Shown here: piece by piece, positions 50,827 to 59,294 of the stretch
Layout: every line of letters starts with the position of its first letter
Numbering within the stretch: position 1 is the first letter of the stretch
Source of the DNA: Polyangium sp. 15x6
GTDB taxonomy: Bacteria > Myxococcota_A > Polyangia > Polyangiales > Polyangiaceae
Reading direction: 5' to 3'
Assembly (NCBI RefSeq): GCF_029960785.1
Contig: NZ_JASBQE010000019.1
Span: 94,770-158,769 of the forward strand
DNA: 64,000 bases
Program-made: the position numbers and the translations under genes
The notes under the pieces: model-generated
What the model saw: only the letters and a program-made list of their open reading frames with translations
Told to the model about the DNA's origin: nothing
The model's database searches: none

Positions 50827-51540
50827 ATGGCCGACCTGGGGGGTGATGCGTCGCTCGAAGAGTTGATGGCCGTGATGGCCCACGACCTCAACAACCCCAT
50901 CGCCGCGCTGATCACGAACCTGAGCTTCCTCGAGAGCACGCTCGCGCCGGGCACGAGCACGGAGACGGCCGAAGCGCTCGCCGATGCGCAGATGCTCTGC
51001 GACGTCTTGCGGCGCCTCGCCGGCAACATCGACCTCATGGCGCGGCGGGGTGGGCCTTCCTCGGGCGCGAACACGGCGAGTGATCTCGTCCTCGTCGGGC
51101 GGGAGGCGATCGGGCGGCTCACCAAGCAAGCTGCGGCGGCCGAGGTCGAGCTCGTGCTGGATGCGGGGCTCCGGCACGGCGAGGTGATCGTGCGGTGTGA
51201 TCGGGCGCTCTGCGCGCGGGCGGTCGACAACCTCATCGCGTTCGGGATCGAGCGCGCGGCGCCGCGGACGCGCCTCGTGGTCACGGCGGCGCGGGAGGGG
51301 ACGGAGGCGCGGGTCGAGGTCCGGTTCGCGTCGCGATCGCAGCACCACGTCGATCCGCCGCCCACGGGGGCGCCGCCGGCGCAACGTCGGCGGTACATCC
51401 AGGCGGCCTACGGGCGTGGGCTCTCGCTCTACTGCGTCCACCTCGCGGCGACGCTGCTCGGCGGCCGGCTGGACACGACGCAAGAGCACGACGGCCGGGC
51501 GCGGCTCTGTCTCGTCGCATCTTGCCCGGAAGAACGCTAG
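50827..51540 (+). CDS. Histidine kinase-like protein with degenerate ATPase domain
   Basis: 237 residues from the ATG at 50827, which is preceded by TATCGT eight bases upstream; a GTG at 50758 overlapping the previous stop (GTGA) is the alternative. An H-box is present (VMAHDLNNPIAAL, matching HDLxNP) followed by a dimerisation helix. The ATPase part keeps the N-box (ARAVDNLIAFG) and a G2-like GRGLSLY, but the DxGxG loop is replaced by a Pro/Ala/Arg stretch. It has no sensor or membrane segment. Autophosphorylation is doubtful; it may be a scaffold or take part in dephosphorylation. Confidence 0.75.
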   Translation: MADLGGDASLEELMAVMAHDLNNPIAALITNLSFLESTLAPGTSTETAEALADAQMLCDVLRRLAGNIDLMARRGGPSSGANTASDLVLVGREAIGRLTKQAAAAEVELVLDAGLRHGEVIVRCDRALCARAVDNLIAFGIERAAPRTRLVVTAAREGTEARVEVRFASRSQHHVDPPPTGAPPAQRRRYIQAAYGRGLSLYCVHLAATLLGGRLDTTQEHDGRARLCLVASCPEER

Positions 51541-51551
51541 GCTCCGTCGCG

Positions 51552-51938
51552 ATGGACGTCGAGACGGTCCGCGGTTGGCTCGAGAGGCTCGATTACGAGG
51601 TCAAGGACGAAGGCCCGAAGACGCTGCGCGTCTTCCCCCGGAGGCCCGGCAACGATTCCTTGCCCCCGTACTTCATCCAGTGCAGCGAGCACTGGCTCTT
51701 GCTCTCGCTCCTGCCGGTGCTCTCCTCGCGCATCCAGCCTTCGCCGGAGCTTCCGCGGCGGCTCCTGCTCCTCAACCGGGACATGCGCATCGCGAAGTTC
51801 GCGCAGGGCAGCCAGGGCGAGGTCGTGCTCTGCGCGGAGCTACCGACCGAATCGCTCGATTTTCCGGAGTTTGCCGACGCGACCGAGCGGCTGGTGAAGT
51901 ATTTTCACCATTACCACGATTACCTCGCGTCGCCGTAG
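51552..51938 (+). CDS. YbjN / type III secretion chaperone-like protein
   Basis: 128 residues from the ATG at 51552; the upstream extension overlaps the kinase gene. The pattern helix (VETVRGWLERLDYEV), strands (TLRVFP, YFIQCSE, WLLLSLLPVL), helix (ELPRRLLLLNRDM), strands and a C-terminal helix matches YbjN-like and class I secretion chaperone folds. Such proteins act as dimeric chaperones or stress regulators. It closes the coupled run that begins with the ribbon-helix-helix gene. Confidence 0.7.
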   Translation: MDVETVRGWLERLDYEVKDEGPKTLRVFPRRPGNDSLPPYFIQCSEHWLLLSLLPVLSSRIQPSPELPRRLLLLNRDMRIAKFAQGSQGEVVLCAELPTESLDFPEFADATERLVKYFHHYHDYLASP

Positions 51939-51950
51939 CGGGATTGCCGC

Positions 51951-53372
51951 TCAGTTCTTCTTCAGCTCGATCGAACGCGCGTTTCTCGGGGCAAAACAGA
52001 TCGGCTCGGCGTACGGATCCGGGAGGTTTCCGCGGAGGTGCGCGACGACGGCGTCGCCTTGCGCCTTGCTCTTCACCATGACGCCGAAGTGCTGGGCGCC
52101 GCCCTCGGCGTACTCGACGCCGCTGATCTCGGCGAGGGCGGGGAACGTGGCGAGCGCCTCGATGGCCTTCTGGAACGTGGACTCCGCGCCCTCCGGCGGA
52201 GGCACCTCGCCGAGGTAGACGAACGGCATCGTGCAATCGTCGAGGCTCGGCTCGCCGCTCGATGCGCGCAGCTTGGCGGGCCCCGCGTAGCCGACCCAGA
52301 ACGTCCCCTCGGCGTCCATTCCCATCGCTTTGAACTTCATGGGATGGGGCAGGTTCGCGACGCGGGTCCAATGGCCCGCGTCGAAGCGGAAGATCCCGCG
52401 GCCCGCGAGCGCGTGCAGCTTGCCGGTCGGCGAGACGAAGAGCTTCCCGAGCGGCGCTCCGATCGGCGGCAATGCCTCGAACGTCCCGGCCTCGTAATGG
52501 ATCACGGGGCTCGTCGAGAGCCACAGCTCGTCGCCTTTGCCCGGGATCACGACCGGCACGACACTCGGGGTTTTCGTCAGGGGAGAGAGCTCCACGATGC
52601 GCGATTTCCCCCCTTGATCCCAGACCTCCGCGGCCAGCGCCTTCTCCCGGTTGCAGAGCATGCCCACGGTCATGAACGTGCCGGCCCCGGTCGCGCCGAT
52701 CCAGTTGTAGGGCAGGGCGAGCGGCACGGGCTCTTGCCGGGATTTCGCGACCTCCTCGGGCTTGCAGCCGCCTTTTTCGGCCGTGATCGGCTCGAACTTG
52801 CGCGCGGGCCCTCGAAGGGTCGCGAAGTGCCGGCCGGCCACGGGATCCTGCGCGGCCACGATCGTGCTCGCGCCGACGCGGGCCGTGCCCTGGATCCAGG
52901 CGCCGTGCTCGTCGTCGCCGAAGGTCCGCCGCGTGCCTTTCCCGGTGAGCGGAGCGATCGTCGGGCGCCACCCGTAGCCTCGTTTGCCCGAGTAATACAC
53001 ATCGACGCCGTCGGGCCAGTGGCCCGTGACGAGCCGGATGTGATTGCCGCCGATGTCGTGGTTATCGTCCGGGATGTCGCCGATCCACGCGACGCGCTCG
53101 CCCTCGATCCGGCCCACGTGCAGGCCCTCGGTCACGATCCTCGCGCCGTCGATGACGTAGAGCTCCGCCGATTTGCCTTTCGTGGCCTCGAACGGCTCCG
53201 GCACGAGCGTCGGCACCTTCGGCTGCGGAGGCTCGGGCGGCGCGGCGGCTTGGCTCGCGCTCGCCGTCGGCACAGTCGTCGGCATGTCCTCGGGCGGAGG
53301 CGGCGGCGACTTGCGACACGCGGCGAGCGCGCCTCCCAGAAGCCACAGCGCGAGGACCTTCTTCATGGTCAT
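51951..53372 (-). CDS. Lipoprotein, probable beta-propeller, unknown function
   Basis: 473 residues from the ATG at 53372, which overlaps the upstream stop (ATGA). Lipobox ALAAC, then a Pro/Ala spacer. Residues 70-400 show repeated short strands with WIGD, WRPT, WIQG, FWVGY and FRFDAGHW motifs, suggesting a propeller. Several Cys are present (CKPEE, LCNREK, DDCTMP, ICFAP). No known enzymatic motif. The open frame continues far upstream, but only as antisense-like noise over the neighbouring gene. Coupled to the SUMF1-type lipoprotein and likely functions with it at the cell surface. Confidence 0.75.
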   Translation of the reverse strand: MTMKKVLALWLLGGALAACRKSPPPPPEDMPTTVPTASASQAAAPPEPPQPKVPTLVPEPFEATKGKSAELYVIDGARIVTEGLHVGRIEGERVAWIGDIPDDNHDIGGNHIRLVTGHWPDGVDVYYSGKRGYGWRPTIAPLTGKGTRRTFGDDEHGAWIQGTARVGASTIVAAQDPVAGRHFATLRGPARKFEPITAEKGGCKPEEVAKSRQEPVPLALPYNWIGATGAGTFMTVGMLCNREKALAAEVWDQGGKSRIVELSPLTKTPSVVPVVIPGKGDELWLSTSPVIHYEAGTFEALPPIGAPLGKLFVSPTGKLHALAGRGIFRFDAGHWTRVANLPHPMKFKAMGMDAEGTFWVGYAGPAKLRASSGEPSLDDCTMPFVYLGEVPPPEGAESTFQKAIEALATFPALAEISGVEYAEGGAQHFGVMVKSKAQGDAVVAHLRGNLPDPYAEPICFAPRNARSIELKKN

Positions 53373-54604
53373 TTCTGCGTGATCACGACGCGCCCGTCGT
53401 CGCGGTAGGTCACGTTCCCCGATTCCCCCCGACAATCCCAGCACGTCGCCCACGACAAACGTTTGCGCACGTAGCCGTTGAAGCCGAGCGCGATCGGACC
53501 CTTCTCGTCCTTCAGCACGAGCGTCGAGGCGATGCGATATCGATCCCCGGGCAAACGATAAAACGCGACGACGAACGAATCCTTGCCGGCGCGGCCCGCG
53601 AGCACCACGATCTGCTCGCCGGGCACCGGGTTCCAGAGCAAGGGCGACGTCGTGAGCACCGTGTTCGCCGGCGGCGCGCCCGCGTCGCCTCGCGCGAGCA
53701 CCACGTTCACGTCGTCCGGCTCCTTGAAATAGGTGATTTCCCGGTCGAGCGTGGAGAGCGACGGCACCGAGGCGAGCATCTCCCCGAGCTCCTTCGCCGG
53801 CAGCTCCACCCGCCGGTAGGTCTGGTCCCATTGCGGCGACGGGATCGTGGCCGCGTTCGGCGCGCCGCGGCAGCACCGGAAGCCGAGGTCCTCCGCGCTC
53901 GCGCCCGGATCGATCGCGGTCCGATGCGCGCACCGATGATCCGGCCCGACGGCGCTCCCGCGCGCCCCGCGCACGGCCGCCGCGCGCGGCTGCATGTCCT
54001 CGATCGGCAAGACCTCGCTCGCCGTCCATTCCCGGTACGCTCCGCCCATCCCGAGCACGCCGAAGCCCGACGCGCACGACGCCGGCTCCTTCGCGCATTT
54101 CGCATCCCACGACGCCTGGCCCGCGAACGTCGTCCCCTCGGGCCCCTTGCAGGCGCGCTCCCATTCGAGCTCCGTGCAAAGCCGCCCGCCCGCCTGCTCG
54201 CAGAGCTCGGCCGCCTTCGCGCGGGACACGCCCGTGAGCGGCGGCTTCGTCGGGTCGTTCGGGTAGAGGTAACGATCGATCGCGTAGGCGCCGAGCTTCA
54301 CCTCGAGCTCGGCGGGTTCGAGCACCGGGTCGCGGCCCTTGTCGCCCGGGGTCGAGCCGGCGACGAGCGTGCCGGCGGGGATGTCCACGCGTTCGCTCTT
54401 CGCGGCCTCGGCCTTGGAGGCGCCTGCGTCCGGGTCGGCCTGGTTCTCGGCGGCTTCGAGCACCTTGCCCTTCGGCGACAGCACGACGGCCGGCCCGCCG
54501 TCCGCGCCGCCCGTGGAGGAGCCGCCTCCGCCCGAGGTACAACCCACGAGGGTGGCGAGGGCGCCGAGGAGCGGGAGGAGGATCTCGTTTCCCGGGATTT
54601 TCAT
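53369..54604 (-). CDS. SUMF1/formylglycine-generating-enzyme-like lipoprotein
   Basis: 411 residues from the ATG at 54604; a 14-codon upstream extension is unlikely. Lipobox TLVGC, then a Gly/Ser-rich linker. Residues about 80-260 resemble the FGE-sulfatase fold: IPAGTLVAGS, YAIDRYLYPN, AAELCEQAGGRLCTELEWERACKG is the hallmark stretch (key residues G-R-L-T-E-E-W-E), and a late LGFRCCRG. Many such bacterial proteins are not enzymes but binding modules. The C-terminal ~140 residues are unique. It is coupled to the following lipoprotein gene. Confidence 0.82.
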   Translation of the reverse strand: MKIPGNEILLPLLGALATLVGCTSGGGGSSTGGADGGPAVVLSPKGKVLEAAENQADPDAGASKAEAAKSERVDIPAGTLVAGSTPGDKGRDPVLEPAELEVKLGAYAIDRYLYPNDPTKPPLTGVSRAKAAELCEQAGGRLCTELEWERACKGPEGTTFAGQASWDAKCAKEPASCASGFGVLGMGGAYREWTASEVLPIEDMQPRAAAVRGARGSAVGPDHRCAHRTAIDPGASAEDLGFRCCRGAPNAATIPSPQWDQTYRRVELPAKELGEMLASVPSLSTLDREITYFKEPDDVNVVLARGDAGAPPANTVLTTSPLLWNPVPGEQIVVLAGRAGKDSFVVAFYRLPGDRYRIASTLVLKDEKGPIALGFNGYVRKRLSWATCWDCRGESGNVTYRDDGRVVITQK

Positions 54605-54657
54605 GCGGGGACGGCGGTTTATGCCAGACACGGCGCGCCCCGGCAAAGCCTCGCGCT

Positions 54658-55635
54658 ATGCTCCGGGCTCTCGTGCTGATGCTCGGCGATCTGCCCCCCT
54701 CGTTCCTCTACGGCTTCGCGCTGGTCTTCGGCCTGCTCTGGGGCAGCTTCCTGAACGTCGTGATTTACCGCGTTCCCCGCGGGATGAGCGTCGTCCGCCC
54801 CGCCTCGCGTTGCCCCGCGTGCGAGACGCCGATCCGCCCCTGGGACAACATCCCCGTCTTCGGATGGCTGTTTCTCCGTGGCAAGGCGCGCTGCTGCGGC
54901 GCCGCCGTCTCGCCGCGTTACCCGCTCGTCGAGGCGATCGGCGGCCTGCTCTCCGTGGCGATCGTGCACGTGCTCCTCGCGCCGCTCGATCCCACGACCT
55001 CGCTCGCCCGCGCCGGAGCCATCTACATCGCCGACCTCGCGCTCGCGCTCGGCCTCGTGGCGGCGGCGTTCATCGACCTCGAGCACATGATCTTGCCCGA
55101 CGAGATCACGCTCGGCGGCGCGGTGCTCGGCCTCGCCACGGCGTCGCTCCGCGACCTCGCGTTCGTGGACTCGCTCCTCGGCGCGGCCGTGGGGTTTGCC
55201 GTCGTCTGGCTCCCGTTCATCGTGATCTACCCGCGTTTGCGCGGCGGGGCGGGCATGGGGCTCGGCGACGCGAAGCTCCTCATGCTGGCGGGCGCGTGGT
55301 TCGGCTGGGGAGGCGCGCTCGTGGTGCTCTGCGCGGGCGCGGTGCAGGGGACGTTCGCGGCGATCGGCGTGCTCGCGGTGCGCGGCAAGATCGAGGAGCC
55401 GGAGGCGGTGCGGCTCGAGCGCGAGGAGATCCGGAAGGAGCTCGCGGCGATGACACCGGAAGAGCGGGCCGAGGCGGAAAAAGAGCTCGCCGAGGATCCG
55501 CTCGCGGAGGAGGCGGGCGAGGGGCTCGGGCAGGCGCGTGTCGCGTTCGGGCCGTTCTTGGCGCTCGCGACGCTGGAGTACCTTTTCTTCGGCCGCGCGG
55601 CCGTCGAGGCGTTTTTCGGATGGGCCGGGGGCTGA
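54658..55635 (+). CDS. pilD: Prepilin peptidase / N-methyltransferase (type IV pilin or GspO type)
   Basis: 325 residues with about eight hydrophobic segments. The N-terminal cytoplasmic loop contains the zinc pair (CPAC and RCC), associated with the methyltransferase part. The two catalytic aspartates are Asp140 (FIDLEHMILPD) and Asp204 (GLGDAKL). A charged insert of about 60 residues, Glu-rich, separates the last two membrane helices and is longer than usual. It cleaves and methylates type IV prepilins or pseudopilins. No pil genes lie nearby. It overlaps the next gene by 16 bp. Confidence 0.95.
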   Translation: MLRALVLMLGDLPPSFLYGFALVFGLLWGSFLNVVIYRVPRGMSVVRPASRCPACETPIRPWDNIPVFGWLFLRGKARCCGAAVSPRYPLVEAIGGLLSVAIVHVLLAPLDPTTSLARAGAIYIADLALALGLVAAAFIDLEHMILPDEITLGGAVLGLATASLRDLAFVDSLLGAAVGFAVVWLPFIVIYPRLRGGAGMGLGDAKLLMLAGAWFGWGGALVVLCAGAVQGTFAAIGVLAVRGKIEEPEAVRLEREEIRKELAAMTPEERAEAEKELAEDPLAEEAGEGLGQARVAFGPFLALATLEYLFFGRAAVEAFFGWAGG

Positions 55636-56078
55636 TCCTCGGCGCGCTCCTCTGGCTCGCGGGGTGCGGCGGTTCGCCGATTCCGCTGCCCGAGATCGGC
55701 CCGCACGTGCGCGAGGCGCCCGTGCTCGTGCCGTACCCGCCGCCGGCCGCGCGCGTGGAGATCGTGCCGGCGCGACCGGGCAAACAAGAGGTCTGGATCG
55801 ACGGCGAGTGGACGTGGGAGCGGCGCCGCTGGGTGTGGCGTCGCGGTCGCTGGGAAGTGCCGCCGCCGAATAGCTACTGGGCGCCGCCGGTGACCATGCG
55901 GCAATCGGATGGATCGCTCGGGTTTTTCGGGGGCGGATGGCGGACGAAGGGCAGTGGCTTGCCGATCGGCGAGCCGGCGCCGGCTCAACCCGCGCCCACC
56001 GCGCCCGCAGCGCCCACCGCGCCCGCTGCGTCCGCCGCGCCCGCCGCGGGCGGCTCGACGTCGAGCGCCCAGCAATAA
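55620..56078 (+). CDS. YXWGXW-type lipoprotein
   Basis: 152 residues. ATG at 55620 overlaps the prepilin peptidase stop. Lipobox LAGC, then a short aromatic/basic region (WIDGEWTWERRRWVW, WEVPP) typical of YXWGXW repeat proteins, followed by a Pro/Ala-rich tail. The last 94 bp overlap the convergent S9 peptidase gene, both encoding low-complexity tails there. Envelope role unknown. Confidence 0.8.
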   Translation: MGRGLILGALLWLAGCGGSPIPLPEIGPHVREAPVLVPYPPPAARVEIVPARPGKQEVWIDGEWTWERRRWVWRRGRWEVPPPNSYWAPPVTMRQSDGSLGFFGGGWRTKGSGLPIGEPAPAQPAPTAPAAPTAPAASAAPAAGGSTSSAQQ

Positions 56079-58117
56079 AAGCTGAGCTCGTCGACGTCCT
56101 GCTCGATGAGCGCCGTCAGCGTGGTGCCGCCGCCGTGTCCCGAGCCCCGGAGCGGAAGCAGGAGATAGGGCCCGCCGAGCGTGTTTTCCGCCTGGAGCCG
56201 AGCGACCATTTTCAAGGGATCGTACGGCGGCGCGATCCGATCGTTGAGCGCTGGGACGAACGCGATCACGGGGTAGCGGCGATCGGCTCGGACGTTGTGA
56301 TAGGGCGAATACCCGGCGAGGTAGGCGCCTTCGACGGGGTCGTCGGGCGAGCCGTATTCGACGGTCGCCGAGCTCATGAACCCGAATTTCGGGAATTGCA
56401 ACATGTCGAGGGTGGGCGCGCGGCAAAACACCGCGCCGAACGCCTCGGGTGCTTGCATCGCGGTGGTGGCGACGAGCACCCCGCCGTTGCTGTTGCCACG
56501 CGAGGCGAGCCGGGAGGGCGTCGTGTAGCCTTCCGAGACGAGGAAACGCGCCGCGGCGATGTAATCGTCGAAGGCGTTTTGCCGCCGCGTCTTGACCGCG
56601 GCCTCGTGCCAGGCGCGGCCATATTCGCCCCCGCCTCGCACGTTCGCGAACGCGAGCACGCCGCCGAGCAAAAGCCACGCGGCGGTGACCGCCGAAAAGC
56701 GCGGCTGGAGCGAGATGTTGAATCCCCCGTAGCCGTTCAGCCGCACGGGCATGTGCCCATCGCGCGGCAGATCCTTGTGGTGGACGATGAACATCGACAC
56801 CCGCGTGCCGTCGGGCGACTCGTACCAGACCTGGTTCGTCACGTACGCCGCGGGGTCGAGCCCCACGTCGGGCACGTGGTACGGCGTCAGGCGGTCCGAC
56901 GCGTAATCGTACCGATAATGAGAGGGCGCCTGCACGTACGACTCGAAGCTCACCCACACCTCGTCGCCCTTCCAGGCGCCGCTGACGCCGCTGACGACGC
57001 CTTCCCCGTCATTCCGATTGACCGAGCCGAGCGCCGGCAGCACGAGGTCGCGGAGGTAGGCGCCGTCCTCGGCGTGGATGCGGATCCGATGGGACGCCGC
57101 GTGGGAATAGACGGCATAAAGCCGGCCGGAGGCGCCCGCGACAGTCTGCAACGTGTCCTCGTTCTCGGGGATCAGCGTCCGCCACTCGGTCGGCGCCGCC
57201 AGCGACGCGATGCAAGCACGGCCGCGCGGCGCATCGAGGTCGGTATGAATGAGCAGCGCGTCGCCGATCACCTGCACCTGGTTGAGCGACCGCATGACGG
57301 GAGCCACCGGCAAGAGCGCGTCGTCGGCGAGCCGCAGCAGGTAGACCACGTTGGCGTGCACGTAATCCCATTTGTAAAGCACGGCGAAGCGGCCGCACTC
57401 GCTGACCTTGACGGAGCACCAGTATTCCTTGTTCTGGTCGTCCCCGAAGACCCGGCGCGCCCCCGAGCCGATCCGGTGCTCGTAAATGGCGTTCCAGTGC
57501 GCCTCGTCGCCCGCGGGCACCTCGCCCGGCTCGGGACACGCCGAATAAAAGAAGCCGGTTCCATCGGGGCGCCAGGCCAGCGACGCATGCCCCGTCCCGC
57601 GAGGCCTGTCCGGAAGCAGGCGCCCCGTCTCGACGTCGAGCACGTGAATCACCGCGTCGTGCGTGCTCCCCACGGCCTTCCCGAACGCGACCCGCGTGCC
57701 GTCGGGCGAAGGCACGGCGAAGACCAGCGCCTCGTCGCTCGGCCACGTATTCGGATCGAGCACCGTTTCGAACGGCGCGCCTTTCTCACGCCGCATCAAA
57801 AGCTTCTGCTTCTCGTCGTCCGCGTCTGCCTGCCAGAGGAACTCGCGACCGTTCGAGCCCCTACGAATCGGCGGCGAGCGCCGCGCATACCGCGCGGAGC
57901 GAGCGACCGCGTCCCGGAGCCAGTCGCGTCCCGGCACCGCGTCGAGCACGCCGCGCGTGATGGCCTCTTGCGCGGCGATGAAGCCTTGCGTCTCCGCGTC
58001 GTCGAGCCGTTCGAGCCAGGCGTACGGATCGTGGAAGCGCCTGCCGTGCAGCGTGAAGCCGCTCTCCGGATCTCGTCGCGTCGGGGGGAATTGCAGCGGG
58101 CCGGTCAGGTTTTTCAT
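55985..58117 (-). CDS. Prolyl oligopeptidase family serine peptidase (S9A)
   Basis: 710 residues, no signal peptide. An N-terminal DPYAWLERLDD element precedes a seven-bladed propeller region (about 75-410), then the hydrolase domain with Ser543 (GNSNGG), Asp in ALNDRIAPPYDP and His in GSGHGGG. It cleaves short peptides after proline or a related residue in the cytoplasm or periplasm. The C-terminal ~25 residues are Ala/Gly repeats encoded in the overlap with the convergent lipoprotein gene; they probably arose by stop-codon loss and are not conserved (inference). Confidence 0.95.
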   Translation of the reverse strand: MKNLTGPLQFPPTRRDPESGFTLHGRRFHDPYAWLERLDDAETQGFIAAQEAITRGVLDAVPGRDWLRDAVARSARYARRSPPIRRGSNGREFLWQADADDEKQKLLMRREKGAPFETVLDPNTWPSDEALVFAVPSPDGTRVAFGKAVGSTHDAVIHVLDVETGRLLPDRPRGTGHASLAWRPDGTGFFYSACPEPGEVPAGDEAHWNAIYEHRIGSGARRVFGDDQNKEYWCSVKVSECGRFAVLYKWDYVHANVVYLLRLADDALLPVAPVMRSLNQVQVIGDALLIHTDLDAPRGRACIASLAAPTEWRTLIPENEDTLQTVAGASGRLYAVYSHAASHRIRIHAEDGAYLRDLVLPALGSVNRNDGEGVVSGVSGAWKGDEVWVSFESYVQAPSHYRYDYASDRLTPYHVPDVGLDPAAYVTNQVWYESPDGTRVSMFIVHHKDLPRDGHMPVRLNGYGGFNISLQPRFSAVTAAWLLLGGVLAFANVRGGGEYGRAWHEAAVKTRRQNAFDDYIAAARFLVSEGYTTPSRLASRGNSNGGVLVATTAMQAPEAFGAVFCRAPTLDMLQFPKFGFMSSATVEYGSPDDPVEGAYLAGYSPYHNVRADRRYPVIAFVPALNDRIAPPYDPLKMVARLQAENTLGGPYLLLPLRGSGHGGGTTLTALIEQDVDELSFYCWALDVEPPAAGAADAAGAVGAAGAVGAG

Positions 58118-58166
58118 GCGGGGAGCGCTTCCTCTTCGGGCGGGTGGGGGAGAGCGGGGGCGCGAA

Positions 58167-58209
58167 GCTCGAAGGTAACCTCGGAGGTCGGTTCGGAGCT
58201 CGGCGCGAG
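58167..58209. repeat. Single copy of the 43-bp repeat
   Basis: Matches the units of the array at 63832-64000, including GCTCGAAGGTAACC at its start and GAGCTCGGCGCG at its end; the match extends a few bases on both sides. It lies 50 bp upstream of the S9 peptidase start. Within the unit GAGCTC is palindromic. Confidence 0.9.
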
Positions 58210-58214
58210 GTGCC

Positions 58215-58243
58215 GATCAAGATAGGCCGTAGCTGATCAAGAT
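58215..58243. promoter_or_regulatory. Two GATCAAGAT boxes exactly 20 bp apart
   Basis: GATCAAGAT occurs at 58215-58223 and again at 58235-58243, two helical turns apart on the same face of the DNA. That spacing suggests a protein-binding site, for a regulator or for transposase end recognition. GATCAAG recurs at the opposite edge (63803). Confidence 0.5.
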
Positions 58244-58307
58244 TGGCGATCGGCTGTAGCGGGCCGCGATTTCGGCGCGTAGGTTCGGCGGGCCTGGAAA
58301 AGGCGCC

Positions 58308-58337
58308 GCCCCGAGGGACTTAGGCATCCCCCGGGGC
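58308..58337. terminator. GC-rich hairpin upstream of the HTH cassette
   Basis: GCCCCGAGGG and CCCCCGGGGC pair 9 of 10 bases around a 10-base loop, 38 bp before the ATG of the first HTH gene. It may be an attenuator-like leader hairpin or shield the cassette from readthrough. Confidence 0.4.
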
Positions 58338-58375
58338 GACTTGGCCGCAACCCCGTTTCCGCGAGGTCGCAACCC

Positions 58376-58711
58376 ATGCTCACCCTAGTCCGGCCCTCGT
58401 CCGAGGGCCAAGGGGCCGGTGCGTTCTACCGTCCCCCGTCTCGCTTCCTTCGTCTCTCCGAACCCGAGCAAGCCCGTCTCCGCGCCGCCCTTCGTAACCT
58501 GCGCCGCGCGTACGGGTCATGGTCCTGTCTGGCCGAAGTCATGGGCGTCTCAGCCCTGACGATCGAGCGGATCGCGCAAGGCGGCAAGCGCGGCTCACAT
58601 GCCATGGCGATCCGTTCCGCCCGCGCCGCCGGGACGACAGTCGACCGTCTGCTTGCGCCCCTCTCCTCGGCCGACGCCTGCCCGACGTGCGGGCGGAAGG
58701 GGGCGTTGTGA
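58376..58711 (+). CDS. Small HTH protein 1 of a three-paralogue cassette
   Basis: 111 residues. The core (about 27-95) is helical: LRAALRNLRRAYGSW, then CLAEVMGVSALTIERIAQG as HTH, then AMAIRSARAAGTTVDRLLA. This is an XRE-like arrangement that aligns with the next two products. It alone has a C-terminal CPTC knuckle that could bind zinc with other Cys. Its stop overlaps the next start (TGATG). Confidence 0.7.
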   Translation: MLTLVRPSSEGQGAGAFYRPPSRFLRLSEPEQARLRAALRNLRRAYGSWSCLAEVMGVSALTIERIAQGGKRGSHAMAIRSARAAGTTVDRLLAPLSSADACPTCGRKGAL

Positions 58712-59034
58712 TGGCCGCCTCGAAATACCGCGTCCGCCCGCTGCGCGGCACGGACCTCATCGAGATCCAGCGGGCGAACCTGCGCGCCCTGCTGCGCCAC
58801 CTGCACCGCGAGCACGGGACCTGGATCGCCGTGGCGCACAAGCTCGGCTTCCGCCGCTCCTTCGTGCTCGCGTTCTGCGACGGGACGGAGCCGGGAAACA
58901 TGGCGCTCGCGCGGAGCATCGCGCGCGCCGTGGGGCTCTCGCTCGACGATGCCCTCGTCGGCAAGGCGCCGCCCCGCAAGGCCCCGGCGCTCTCCCTCGT
59001 GACGCCCCCGAAGCGGAAGGGAGGCGCCTCGTGA
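58711..59034 (+). CDS. Small HTH protein 2 of a three-paralogue cassette
   Basis: 107 residues. ATG at 58711 shares a base with the previous stop; a GTG one codon earlier is equivalent. The core (LRALLRHLHREHGTW, VAHKLGFRRSFVLAFCDG, MALARSIARAVGLSLDDAL) is homologous to HTH proteins 1 and 3. The C-terminus is basic and Pro-rich. Overlaps the next gene (GTGA). Confidence 0.7.
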   Translation: MAASKYRVRPLRGTDLIEIQRANLRALLRHLHREHGTWIAVAHKLGFRRSFVLAFCDGTEPGNMALARSIARAVGLSLDDALVGKAPPRKAPALSLVTPPKRKGGAS

Positions 59035-59294
59035 CGGAGCACGACCAGGACAAGGCTCCGGAGAGCCTTCCCGCCGTCCTCACGGACCTGCAAGCGGCGC
59101 GCGTCCGGAAGGCGCTCGCACCCTACGTCGCCGCACGGACGGCGAGGGAATCGGCGAAGGCGCTTGGGTTCGCGCGGATGTACGTGCGCGCCGTCCTCCA
59201 CGGGGAGATCGCTTGCACGCTGATCTTTGCCTCGCGCGTGGCGCGCGTGCTCGGCATGGATCTCGATGCCCTGGTCCGGGGTGACGGACCGTGA
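59031..59294 (+). CDS. Small HTH protein 3 of a three-paralogue cassette
   Basis: 87 residues, GTG start overlapping the previous stop. Core VRKALAPYVAARTARESAKALGFARMYVRA in part, then VLHGEIACTLIFASRVARVLGMDLDALV as two segments; same pattern as its two upstream paralogues but without a basic tail. Overlaps the sigma-like gene (GTGA). Confidence 0.7.
   Translation: MTEHDQDKAPESLPAVLTDLQAARVRKALAPYVAARTARESAKALGFARMYVRAVLHGEIACTLIFASRVARVLGMDLDALVRGDGP

Noticed and set aside
53373..54542. Upstream extension making the 51951-53372 lipoprotein an 863-residue fusion
   Set aside because: The extension is Arg/Gly-rich and overlaps the SUMF1-type gene in another frame; a lipobox begins at the internal ATG.
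53369..54604. Active formylglycine-generating enzyme with a sulfatase partner
   Set aside because: The fold similarity is limited, it is a lipoprotein, and no sulfatase gene is nearby.
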